Below are positions 54,596-63,500 of a DNA stretch of 64,000 nt, piece by piece. Source of the stretch: JANXXV01 sp038230275 (GTDB lineage: Bacteria; Acidobacteriota; Terriglobia; Bryobacterales; Bryobacteraceae). Each line of letters starts with the position of its first letter. Position 1 is the stretch's first letter. Position numbers and translations under genes: made by a program. Below the pieces are notes generated by a model, which did not search any database, had not been told where the DNA came from, and saw only the letters and a list, made by a program, of their open reading frames with translations. The stretch is from the NCBI GenBank assembly GCA_038230275.1, contig JBBRNO010000010.1:1-64000 (forward strand), given 5' to 3'.

Positions 54596-55864
54596 ATGAA
54601 CGAAAATCAAGACGTCTGGGCTCCGGCGATAGCGCCGGCGGTCCACCGGAAAATTCGCATCCTCTACATCACCGACAGCATTTGGGGAATGGGCGGAGCA
54701 GAGTTGTGCCTGCTGCGCATGATTCCGTATTTGCAACAATCGGGTTGTGAGTGCCATTTGCTCACTTTCCACAGCAATGAAACGGTCCGCCCGTTCCTGG
54801 ATCAATTCACATGTCCCGTGGAACATTGGCAGCTGAACAATGTTTACGACGTCAACGCATTTCGAATCGCCCGCCGGTTGCGCCAGTTCATTCGGGAGCA
54901 CGAGATCGATATCGTCCATACTTTTTTTGAGACGGCTGACCTCTGGGCTGGCGCCATTGCGAAGCTAAGTGGCGTCAAGATTCTGATCTCAAGCCGCCGC
55001 GACATGGGTATTCTGCGAGCGGCGAAACATCATATCGGCTACCGGCTTCTCCGCGGTATGTTCGATCAGGTTCAGGCCGTCTCGGAAGGTGTCAGGCGTT
55101 ACACTATCGAGAGTGACGGAGTGAACCCCGATCGCACCGTGACGATATACAACGGCATTGAGCCTAAGCTCCAGGCGCAGCCCGCCGCCGTCGTGCAACT
55201 TCGCGAACGACTTGCTATCACGGCCGGCGTTCCGATAATTGCCTGTGTCGCAAACATTCGGCAAGTGAAGGGAATCGACGTTCTCGTCCGGGCGATGGCA
55301 GTAGTGAGACAATTCGTGCCCCAGGTGAAGGTGCTCCTCGCAGGCCATTTGGGGTCGGGCGCAAACCTCGTGTACTGCGATGAGGTAATCGCCTTGAGCA
55401 AGTCGCTCGATTTGCAGGATACGATTCAGTTCCTGGGCCAAGTGGAAGAAGTACCTGAGCTGTTGAGCATCAGCGATCTTTTTGTACTTCCATCCAGAAG
55501 CGAAGGTCTCTCGAATGCGCTGCTTGAGGCAATGCGTGCGGAGTTGCCCTGCGTAGCAACCGCCGTCGGCGGAAATCCTGAAGTCGTTGTGGATGGAGTT
55601 ACCGGGTTTCTGGTTCCAAGCGAAGACGCAGCCAGCCTGGCTGATCGGATTTTGCAGCTGTTGCGGGAACCGGCGCTGCGGCGGCGCATGGGAATGTCTG
55701 GGCGCAAACGCATCTTGCAGCAGTTCACAGTAGAGATCATGGTGTCAAAGGTGCTTTTAGCCTACGACCGCTTACTCAGGGCCAAGCCTGGTAGAATGTC
55801 TCCGGCTCGGATTGTGCCGCACCCGCACGCTCTTGTCCGCGATCATCGTGGTTCGCAGTCATAG
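54596..55864 (+). CDS. GT4-family glycosyltransferase
   Basis: 422 residues beginning immediately after the cupin stop. A GT-B fold with IRILYITDSIWGMGGAELCL at the N-terminus, IIACVANIRQVKGIDVLVRA in the donor domain and PSRSEGLSNALLEAMRAELP as the E-x7-E motif, followed by TAVGGNPEVVVDGVTGFLVP. It belongs to the same branch as proteins of exosortase-type EPS loci (TIGR03088-like). It is the intact relative of the broken gene at 45380. Its sugar substrate is unknown. Confidence 0.88.
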   Translation: MNENQDVWAPAIAPAVHRKIRILYITDSIWGMGGAELCLLRMIPYLQQSGCECHLLTFHSNETVRPFLDQFTCPVEHWQLNNVYDVNAFRIARRLRQFIREHEIDIVHTFFETADLWAGAIAKLSGVKILISSRRDMGILRAAKHHIGYRLLRGMFDQVQAVSEGVRRYTIESDGVNPDRTVTIYNGIEPKLQAQPAAVVQLRERLAITAGVPIIACVANIRQVKGIDVLVRAMAVVRQFVPQVKVLLAGHLGSGANLVYCDEVIALSKSLDLQDTIQFLGQVEEVPELLSISDLFVLPSRSEGLSNALLEAMRAELPCVATAVGGNPEVVVDGVTGFLVPSEDAASLADRILQLLREPALRRRMGMSGRKRILQQFTVEIMVSKVLLAYDRLLRAKPGRMSPARIVPHPHALVRDHRGSQS

Positions 55865-55981
55865 GTGGCGGGAGCGTTCCGCAGCGTCGGCAACAATTCC
55901 GCTTCCACCCCAACCGATAAGGATCCTCATAGCGAGGTACTTCCTCGCCATACGACAGTCTCACGATCGATTGGGAGCCGG

Positions 55982-55998
55982 TTGGCCCGACAGTTGCT
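55982..55998 (+). promoter_or_regulatory. Near-perfect sigma-54 promoter before the EPS polymerase gene
   Basis: TTGGCCCGACAGTTGCT matches the sigma-54 consensus YTGGCACGRNNNTTGCW at every defined position but one (C for A). The expected start is about 56009, leaving a leader of about 165 bases to the ATG at 56176. It lies in a 311-bp gap (55865-56175) that holds no gene of its own. Confidence 0.72.
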
Positions 55999-56175
55999 TA
56001 TATGTTCTCAACGGTCCAGAAAAAGCACGTCTATTCACTGGATTGCGGTCACCAAAGAAATCGGTGAACCTCGGTCGATGGTTCTTGGTTTCTGTCGTAG
56101 AAATTGGTAACTTATGCAAATATTAGGCAACGCAATGAAATTCGACAAACTTATCCCGACCGAGAGATATTCTTC

Positions 56176-57540
56176 ATGGGCTTTGGCTTAACCGACGGAT
56201 TAATCCCGCTCGCCCTCTATATTGGCGGTGTTGTGGCCTTACTGCTGTCAATCTTCTGGCGGCCCATCGCCGGGCTCTACTACCTGACGCCGCTAATTGT
56301 ATTGCAAACGGTCCGCTACCGGATGAATGAATACCCGTTGGCCCAAAGTGTCGTCACGCTCATTTTGTTGGGGATGATTGTGGGTTTATGCCGGCGGGGA
56401 GAGTCCCCGATAGGGAAGTCGCCCTGGACACGACTGTTGCTCATTTACGGTGGCTATACGATGTTCTCGCTCGTCTTGGGGTCGTTCATCATCGGCGTTC
56501 CGTGGCCGCTGCCTGGAGAGCCTCGATTCGGGGTCTGGCTCGACTACATGAACATGCCGATATTGCTGCTGCTGGTAGCCGCGATCTCCCCGAACCGCCG
56601 GCAAACAAACGTGATTCTATTTCTGATGTGCTTTTCGGCTATGGTCTTAGACTTTAGTTACTGGGATTCGGTTCGTGGCCGCGACTATTCGGAATACTCA
56701 AACTCCGTTCGTGAGGGCGCCGGCATGGGCTATGCCGGAATTAACGGCATGGCCTCGTTCGCGGCCCAGTTTGCCGGCCTTTCGTTGTCTTTGGCTGCGT
56801 TCCAACCCAAATGGCTCATCAAGGTGGGGTACTACGCATTAGCTCTTCTTTCTTTCGTTTGCCTGATGTACACGTTTTCTCGCGGAGCCTACTTGGCGTT
56901 CGCGGTCGGTCTGCTGTTTGTCGGTGTGGTCAAGAGCCGGATGCTACTGGTCATGGTTGTGGTATTCGTTCTGTTCGGTACAGCTATCATCCCCCCAGCC
57001 GTGCAGGAAAGGGTCTCGATGACCTACGACAAAGGCAGTGGCGAGGTCGATCACTCCTCAGAACTTCGTTTCGAGATCTGGGAGGATGCACTCAGCCTGT
57101 TTGCTTCTACGAACGTTCTGTTCGGCATGGGTTTCAACACCTACGCTTACCTGCATCGAGTGAAAGGTTATGAGGATACCCACAACATTTTCTTGAAGGT
57201 ATTACTCGAAACCGGAATAGTTGGCTTTTTCCTATTCTTTTGGCTGGTGGGAAAGACGTTCCTTACGGGTTGGCGGGTGTTTCGTAGATCGAATGACCCG
57301 TTGATGGCTTCTCTGGGCCTTGGTTTGGCTTTCTGGATCCTCTGCGCGATGGTAGCTAGTTGCTTCGGTGACCGCTGGATGTATTTCCAGGTCAATGGAG
57401 ATATGTGGGTGATAGCCGGACTCATCTCTAGAACCGCGCTATTCAATGGAGAGGAAGAGGGTGCCAGAGAGGAAGGGGAGAGCGAAACGGAGGAATTACT
57501 GGAGGCGTCGCCGAATCAGCCCGCCGTGGGGATGGCCTAA
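56176..57540 (+). CDS. O-antigen ligase/Wzy-like polymerase membrane protein
   Basis: About 454 residues from ATG 56176 (GAGAGA upstream); an in-frame ATG at 56104 would add 24 polar residues before the first helix. There are ten to twelve hydrophobic helices and one large periplasmic loop. The Wzy_C signature is present: YTFSRGAYLAFAVGLLFVGV with the conserved Arg, and later LFGMGFNTYAYLHRVKGYED with THNIFLKVLLETGIVGFFLF, the His-containing motif of the ligase/polymerase fold. It most likely polymerises flipped repeat units in the periplasm. The C-terminus is an acidic tail (about 30 residues). Preceded by a strong sigma-54 element. Confidence 0.88.
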   Translation: MGFGLTDGLIPLALYIGGVVALLLSIFWRPIAGLYYLTPLIVLQTVRYRMNEYPLAQSVVTLILLGMIVGLCRRGESPIGKSPWTRLLLIYGGYTMFSLVLGSFIIGVPWPLPGEPRFGVWLDYMNMPILLLLVAAISPNRRQTNVILFLMCFSAMVLDFSYWDSVRGRDYSEYSNSVREGAGMGYAGINGMASFAAQFAGLSLSLAAFQPKWLIKVGYYALALLSFVCLMYTFSRGAYLAFAVGLLFVGVVKSRMLLVMVVVFVLFGTAIIPPAVQERVSMTYDKGSGEVDHSSELRFEIWEDALSLFASTNVLFGMGFNTYAYLHRVKGYEDTHNIFLKVLLETGIVGFFLFFWLVGKTFLTGWRVFRRSNDPLMASLGLGLAFWILCAMVASCFGDRWMYFQVNGDMWVIAGLISRTALFNGEEEGAREEGESETEELLEASPNQPAVGMA

Positions 57541-57772
57541 GGGCATCCTTTCCCGACTCGGCCAGCGGAAGCGCGCGCATTGCAAAGCGTGAAGCTGCGG
57601 GATTTGGAGCCGGCATTACTTCTATCCGCGCTCGCGATCAAGCGAATTGGGATTGATGTACCCCGACAACGTTGAGACCATTCAGAGTAACTTGCGCGTC
57701 AATTTGGCAGTGAGTTTCAGCCCACTGGGTACTCTCCTACCGCGAGCCGTCGATCAGCCCGGGAAAAGAGGC

Positions 57773-58501
57773 TCAGATTCGCCCTTTGATCAGGTACCAC
57801 ATCAATCCCACTCCCTCGTGCAGACTGTCTTCGAACCAGGAGACGGCTTCCCACGTCGGCGCGTATTCCGTTGGGTCTGTTCGGGAGAAAACTCGAAATC
57901 CACAAGCGGCGGGGACAACCACAAATCCCTGCTTTCGAAAGCAGCGCTCGGCTCTCAGCATATGGTAAGCCTCGGTAACCACCGCTATCTTGTGGATCCT
58001 CTTGCTGTGCAGGAGCTTTGCCGAAAATGCGGCGTTTTCAAATGTGGAACGGGACTTTTCTTCGGTCCAGATCATGTCTTCCGCTACTCCCTCCCGTTGC
58101 AGTGCCACACTCATGGTCACTGCGTACGGAACACCGCCTCTGGAACCACCGCCAGTTGCCAGAACGGGCACGTGGCGCCAGTTGTTGTGAAGCCAAGCGG
58201 CGTATTCGCACCGCTCGTAGGTGTCACTACCTAATACGGCAGTCGGCCGAGGCGGCGTCGGAGGGAAGACCGATGAGGACAAAACGACGATCACCTCCAC
58301 ATTATTATCGGCAGGAGGTAGCGAAGAGTAGGGCGCCTGCAAGGGCCACGAAACCAGGCTCGCCGCCGGCGGCCACGAAATCAAAAACAGCGCCAGCGCA
58401 CTGGCGCGAACCCACAACCGTGCTTTGTCCGGTCTCATTGAAAAGGCAGAGAACAGCAGGATTAGTAGCAGCAATGGGAACAACGGTTGAAAATAAGTCA
58501 T
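57773..58501 (-). CDS. YdcF/ElyC-like DUF218 membrane protein
   Basis: 242 residues, ATG 58501. Two N-terminal membrane helices (FPLLLLILLFSAFSM, WVRASALALFLISWPPAASL) are followed by the DUF218 domain: VEVIVVLSSSVFPPTPPRP, VPVLATGGGSRGGVPYAVTM, WTEEKSRSTFENAAFSAKLL and KIAVVTEAYHMLRAERCFRK. ElyC and SanA of this family affect envelope integrity and lipid-carrier (undecaprenyl phosphate) use, but no reaction is established. Here it is 83 bases behind a glycosyltransferase on the same strand, converging with the EPS polymerase gene. It may support undecaprenyl-linked EPS synthesis. Confidence 0.87.
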   Translation of the reverse strand: MTYFQPLFPLLLLILLFSAFSMRPDKARLWVRASALALFLISWPPAASLVSWPLQAPYSSLPPADNNVEVIVVLSSSVFPPTPPRPTAVLGSDTYERCEYAAWLHNNWRHVPVLATGGGSRGGVPYAVTMSVALQREGVAEDMIWTEEKSRSTFENAAFSAKLLHSKRIHKIAVVTEAYHMLRAERCFRKQGFVVVPAACGFRVFSRTDPTEYAPTWEAVSWFEDSLHEGVGLMWYLIKGRI

Positions 58502-58584
58502 TTGAAAATATGGGATACACGTTCTTGGCCGGGATGCGAATTGAATTCTGAAAGTTGCTGCTAAGCGCTGCAGGGTAGCGATAC

Positions 58585-59742
58585 CTAATTCATTACCTCT
58601 GTCATGACATCTCGTACTGCCATGGCTTCCGATTGCGGACTAAACCGTCCGGCTTTGAACTGCTCCTGTCCGTAAACACCCAGTTTTGGCGCGAAAATCG
58701 GGGTGCGGGCCATCGTCAAAATTGCGGTAGCGACCGCTTCCACGTCTTTCCGCGGGACGTCGATTCCTGCCTTGCCGTCATGAATGGCCTCGCGCGTTCC
58801 CACCAAGTCGCTCGCAATCACCGGCGTGCCGACCGCGAGAGCTTCCAGCGCCACCTGGGGCACGAGGCCCTCGGCCAGGGACGGCGCCACACAAAGATCC
58901 ATGTTCTTAAGCAACACTGGTACTTCGTTGCTGAATCCCGTGAATGCGACGGAGTGCTCAATCCCTAGCTCGCGTGCCATTATTCGCAAGGGCTCCTCGT
59001 CTACCCCGGTCCCGATGCACGAGACGTGAAGATGTGGGATTTCCGGCAGCAGCCGCCCGATGGCTTCGAGCAAGTACCGATGACCTTTGCGCGGAATCAG
59101 CGCGCCGATAATCGCGATCCGGAATTTATCGCTTTCGACTCGGGGTATGTTGGCAGTCCGGCGTTTGATCGCGGCGTAGTCTAATGCGTCGTAGACCCGG
59201 CGGAGCCGGTTGGGGTCTACGCCTTGCTGCTCGAAATGGAGCCTGGCTGCATCGCTCAGTGCGATCACCCTATCGATATGACGCATAGCTAGTTTTTCGG
59301 CTTTCAGCAAGTCGAGCGTCTCACGATAGTAGCAGACGGTTCTACAGCCCAGCGCCTTCGCTGCGGCGAACACCGGAAGAAGTCCGTATCGGGGACTGTT
59401 GAAATACACGACGTCCGGCCGTGCTTGCCGGATGAATCGAACGCTGTGGCGGGCAATTCGGAAGAAGACGGGGGTGGGTACTGGTGCTCCGAGAATCGAT
59501 ACCAATGGCGGCGGGATCGGCCCCTGGATCCCGATCTCGTAGATGGGCACCCCTACGGCTGCCAATGTATTAACCCGGTCGCTGTTTCTGTAAACCAAAA
59601 CGGAAGCATCCACCCCCAACTTCAACAGGTTGGGCACCATCCGGACCAGAACGGAGGAACTGCCTCCCAAACCACGGGTGACCTTCACAAAAAGCACACG
59701 GGGACCCGCTGTTGAACCCGCTTCGGTTTCGGATACTTTCAT
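58585..59742 (-). CDS. GT4-family glycosyltransferase
   Basis: 385 residues, ATG 59742. A GT-B fold with PRVLFVKVTRGLGGSSSVLV at the N-terminus, FRIAIIGALIPRKGHRYLLE at the donor domain, APSLAEGLVPQVALEALAVG as the E-x7-E motif and TPVIASDLVGTREAIHDG. It transfers a sugar from an NDP donor in the cytoplasm. It is the first gene of a short reverse-strand unit with the DUF218 protein, at the right edge of the EPS locus. Just upstream (59743-59845) is a gap without features, then the group II intron. Confidence 0.87.
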   Translation of the reverse strand: MKVSETEAGSTAGPRVLFVKVTRGLGGSSSVLVRMVPNLLKLGVDASVLVYRNSDRVNTLAAVGVPIYEIGIQGPIPPPLVSILGAPVPTPVFFRIARHSVRFIRQARPDVVYFNSPRYGLLPVFAAAKALGCRTVCYYRETLDLLKAEKLAMRHIDRVIALSDAARLHFEQQGVDPNRLRRVYDALDYAAIKRRTANIPRVESDKFRIAIIGALIPRKGHRYLLEAIGRLLPEIPHLHVSCIGTGVDEEPLRIMARELGIEHSVAFTGFSNEVPVLLKNMDLCVAPSLAEGLVPQVALEALAVGTPVIASDLVGTREAIHDGKAGIDVPRKDVEAVATAILTMARTPIFAPKLGVYGQEQFKAGRFSPQSEAMAVRDVMTEVMN

Positions 59743-59845
59743 CTGCCATCCGCTTGCACGGCTGGGTCCAAACCCGGAATTGATCGCTGTAGCCCCGCTG
59801 TAAACTATTGCTGGGCTTGGCTGAGCCGGCCGTCAGGCCACAGAA

Positions 59846-60465
59846 ATCGGGATAGGGGGAAGCCTCGCGGCTCCGCCCCTCCCACACCACCGTACATGCG
59901 GGTCCGCATACGGCGGTTCCGCGACTTGAGCCCGTAAGGGCCGGAGGTTCGCTCACGTGTCCCAACGCGGTTTCGCCGCTCCCAGGTTCCTTTCGGGCTT
60001 CACCCTATCCACCCCTGGCAAGCTCCGCCGCAGCGGATTGGCTGGCGCATGACCGCCTTGAGTTTCGCAGACTACTGCTCACGATCACGGTTCGGGCCTT
60101 CGCCACTCGCGTGACTACTATGCCCTCTGCTGACTTCTGCTGCGAGATCAAAGCCCCTTGCGACGCCTTCAGTCACGATTCCGCGACACGCAACAGATCT
60201 CCCGAGGTAAGTTCGACCGCCTTCCGCACGCAACCGCCGGATTTACAACCAGTGCCCTTGATGGATATGGGCTTCGCTGTCAGTAGCCAGCTCGCCCAGC
60301 ACCGTATGCCTCGAATCCGGTTCTTGTACATCGGCTCGTACGTTTGCTCCACGCTTCTTTCAGACCCCGTCTCGCGACGACGCCCTTGCGCTTCACTATC
60401 ACTTCACCTCCATCAGGTTGTGAAAAAGACTTTCACCTTCCGGCCGTCGAACATGCTCGGCACAC
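59846..60465 (-). mobile_element. ORF-less group II intron
   Basis: On the reverse strand, about 620 nt have the ends and catalytic core of a bacterial group II intron. The 5' end reads GTGTGCCGAGCATG followed by GGTGAAAGTC. Near the 3' end is a domain V-like hairpin (about 59879-59915): ACCGCCGTA pairs with TACGGTGGT, then a two-base TG bulge and a UGCG/CGCA stem. A GC-rich domain VI follows (GGGGCGGAGCC, loop GCGA, GGCTTCCCCC) and the terminal CTATCCCGAT. The reverse transcriptase gene normally inside domain IV (about 1.2-1.9 kb) is absent: only GCAGAAGTCAGCAGAGG-type sequence that usually precedes it is left. It sits five bases behind the terminator hairpin at 60471, the target preference known for class C introns; I leave the class open. 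It would need a reverse transcriptase from elsewhere to move. Confidence 0.82.
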
Positions 60466-60470
60466 TGCAC

Positions 60471-60500
60471 AAAAGCCCGGGCTTTGAGGCCCGGGCTTTT
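60471..60500. terminator. Terminator hairpin of the beta-helix/Ig-repeat gene, intron target
   Basis: An 11-bp perfect stem, AAAAGCCCGGG at 60471-60481 with CCCGGGCTTTT at 60490-60500, with T-runs on both strands. On the reverse strand it is 37 bases after the stop of the large secreted protein and five bases before the 5' end of the group II intron. Confidence 0.85.
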
Positions 60501-60537
60501 TAACAGCTACTGATCCGCTACTCTCTTGTCTGACCCC

Positions 60538-63500
60538 TCAGAGCGAAGGATCCTCTATGGTCAGCGTGCCCGAGCTATTTACCGTTATGGGCGCACTGCT
60601 GACTATATTCACATAACCGCGTGTTATGTACCGAACCTCGTAGAGGCCCGGCGACGTGGGCGACTCGAAACTTGCGGTCCCGCTCGCGACCCCCTTGCTA
60701 CCACTGCAGGTAAGGTATCCGCCGTTATCGGAACCGATCGGGAACAGACAGAGGATGTCCCCGGCAAGGCGGCCGCTCCCGGCGGTCCACTTCACGCTCA
60801 AGTTGGACCCCGACGCCGACACCGTCTGGGTTGGCACGACAGAGAACCCCGAGCCTACCGCGATCGCTGCGCTATGCGACAAAATATTGAAGGTGCCGCC
60901 ATCGAAATACCGGAACTCATATTGCCCCGCGGATGTCGGAACGTTCACGGTGAAGCTGCCGCTAGGCGCCCCATTTGTCGACCAGCTAGTGACATACCAC
61001 CAGCCTTGAGCATTGGTTGCAGTCAGGCCAATCCAGTCATTGGAAGGCCGGTCCGCCGGCGCTGTCCAAGTTACTTGCGCCGAAGTGCGGCTCAGAATCG
61101 TGTACGACACTGTGGGTGTCGACGGCGGCGGCGGAGCTCCGCCACCCGCGGCGACTACGCTCGAGGGGAGTAGGCCGATGGTTGCGGTTGCGAACTTCGA
61201 ACTATCCGCGGACGAAGTCGCTCTGATGGTGACAGCCTGTTTGGCGATGATCGATGTCGGCGCCGTATAGAACCCGGTAGGGGATATCGTGCCGGCCGCC
61301 GGACTCAGCGACCAGCTGACAGCCGTGTTGCTGGCGCCTGTCACGGTGGCGCTGAGCTGTTGGGTGTTCCCGGCGCTCAAACTGACGATCGCCGGCGTGA
61401 CGCTAACCGATACTGGCGGCGCCAGGTTGATGATTGCCGTTGCAAATTTGGAACTGTCAGCGGCCGAAGTAGCCGTGAGTTGTATTGTGTACGGCGCCGT
61501 AACCGAAGCAGGAGCCGTGTAGAGGCCTGAGGCCGATAGCGAGCCGACCGCCGGGCTCATCGACCAGGTCACAGCCGCACTGGCTGCACCCGAGATCGTC
61601 GCCCCGAACTGCTGCGTTCCGCCACCGCCCAATGTCACTGCCGCCGGACTGATGCCGACGGAAACCGATCCCTGAGGCAGGGTAACCAGCGCCGTTGCAA
61701 ACTTACTGCTGTCCGCCACGGAAGTAGCCGTAATTTTCACGTAATACGTCGTCGTTATCGAGGCCGGAGCCGTGTACATTCCCGAGGTGGACAACGTACC
61801 GATTGGCGCACTCTGCGTCCACACGATCGCTGTATTAGAGGTGCCTGTCACCGCCGCGCTGAACTGCTGCGTACCACTCGCTCCCAGGGTCACCGATCCT
61901 GGCGTCATGGTAACCGAAACCGCCGGTGTCAGAGTTACAACCGCCGTTGCCGACTTGGTGCTGTCCGTGGTCGAGGTGGCTGTGACCAGGACCGTCTGCG
62001 CCGAGATTACAGTCGAAGGCGCCGAATAGAATCCCGATGCCGACAATGTTCCGACCGCCGGGCTCATCGACCAGGTCACAGCCGCACTGGCTGCACCCGA
62101 GATCGTCGCCCCGAACTGCTGCGTTCCGCCACCACCCATGGTCACTGCCGCCGGACTGATGCCGACCGAAACCGATACCTGAGGCAGTGTGATGAGCGCC
62201 GTTGCAAACTTACTGCTGTCCGCTACCGAAGTGGCCGTAATTTTCACGTAATACGTCGTCGGTATCGAGGCCGGAGCCGTGTACATTCCCGAGGTGGACA
62301 ACGTACCGATCGCCGCACTCTGCGTCCACACGATCGCTGTATTAGAGGTGCCTGTAACCGCCGCGCTGAACTGCTGCGTACTACCCGCTCCCAAGGCCAC
62401 CGATCCCGGGGTCATGGTAACCGAAACGCCCGCGGACGGAGTCAGTGTTACAGTCGCCGTCGCAAATTTGGTGTTATCCGCAGTCGAGGTGGCTTTGACC
62501 AAGACCGTCTGCGCCGAGGTAACAGACGAAGGCGCCGAATAGAATCCCGATGCCGACAATGTTCCTACTGCCGGGCTCATCGACCAGGTCACAGCCGCAC
62601 TGGCTGCACCCGCGATCGTCGCCCCGAACTGCTGCGTTCCGCCACCGCCCAAGGTCACTGCCGCCGGACTGATGCCGACCGAAACCGATCCCTGAGGCAG
62701 TGTGATGAGCGCCGTTGCAAACTTACTGCCGTCCGCTACCGAAGTAGCCGTAATTTTCACGTAATACGTCGTCGGTATCGAGGCCGGAGCGGTGTACATT
62801 CCCGAGGTGGACAACGTACCGATCGCCGCACTCTGCGTCCACACGATCGCTGTATTAGAGACGCCTGTCACCGACGCGCTGAACTGCTGCGTACCACTCG
62901 CTCCCAAGGTCACCGATCCCGGCGTCATCGTAACCGAAACACCCGTGGACGGAGTCAGTGTTACAGACACCGTCGCAAATTTGGTAGCGTCCACACTCGA
63001 GGTGGCCTTAATGGTTATGATCTGCTGAGAGGAAAGCGATAACGGAGCCGTGTACAAACCGGAGCTTGACAGCATTCCCACAGCCGGCGACCGCGACCAG
63101 GTGACACTCGTTGTACCTGTACCCGTGACCGTCGCGCCAAACTGCTGCGTTCCACCCGCGCCCAAAGTAACGGTTCCAGGGCTCACGCCAACGGAAATCG
63201 CGGGCAGCAGAGTAATTACCGCGGACGCGGACTTCGTTCCATCCGCTACCGATGTCGCGCTGACCGTAACGGTCTGCTGGCTCGAAATTGCGGCTGGTGC
63301 CGTATACAACCCGGAGCCGGTAATCGTTCCAATCGCCGCGCTCAAATTCCAATTCACGGCGGTGTTGGTGACGCCGGAAACGGTCGCCGTGAACTGCTGC
63401 GTTTGTGCAGCACTGAGGCTAACTGGCGATAGGCCGCCTACTGCGACGGGAGTTAAATTGACCGTCGCACTCGCTGCCTTTGTTCCGTCGGCAACCGACG

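Noticed and set aside
60111..60503. 130-codon open frame on the forward strand at the right end
   Set aside because: It lies inside the structured RNA of the group II intron read in antisense and has no protein features.
61530..62970. Regular repeats that might suggest a CRISPR array
   Set aside because: Units are about 510 bp, contiguous and in frame with a protein; there are no short repeats with unique spacers and no cas genes.
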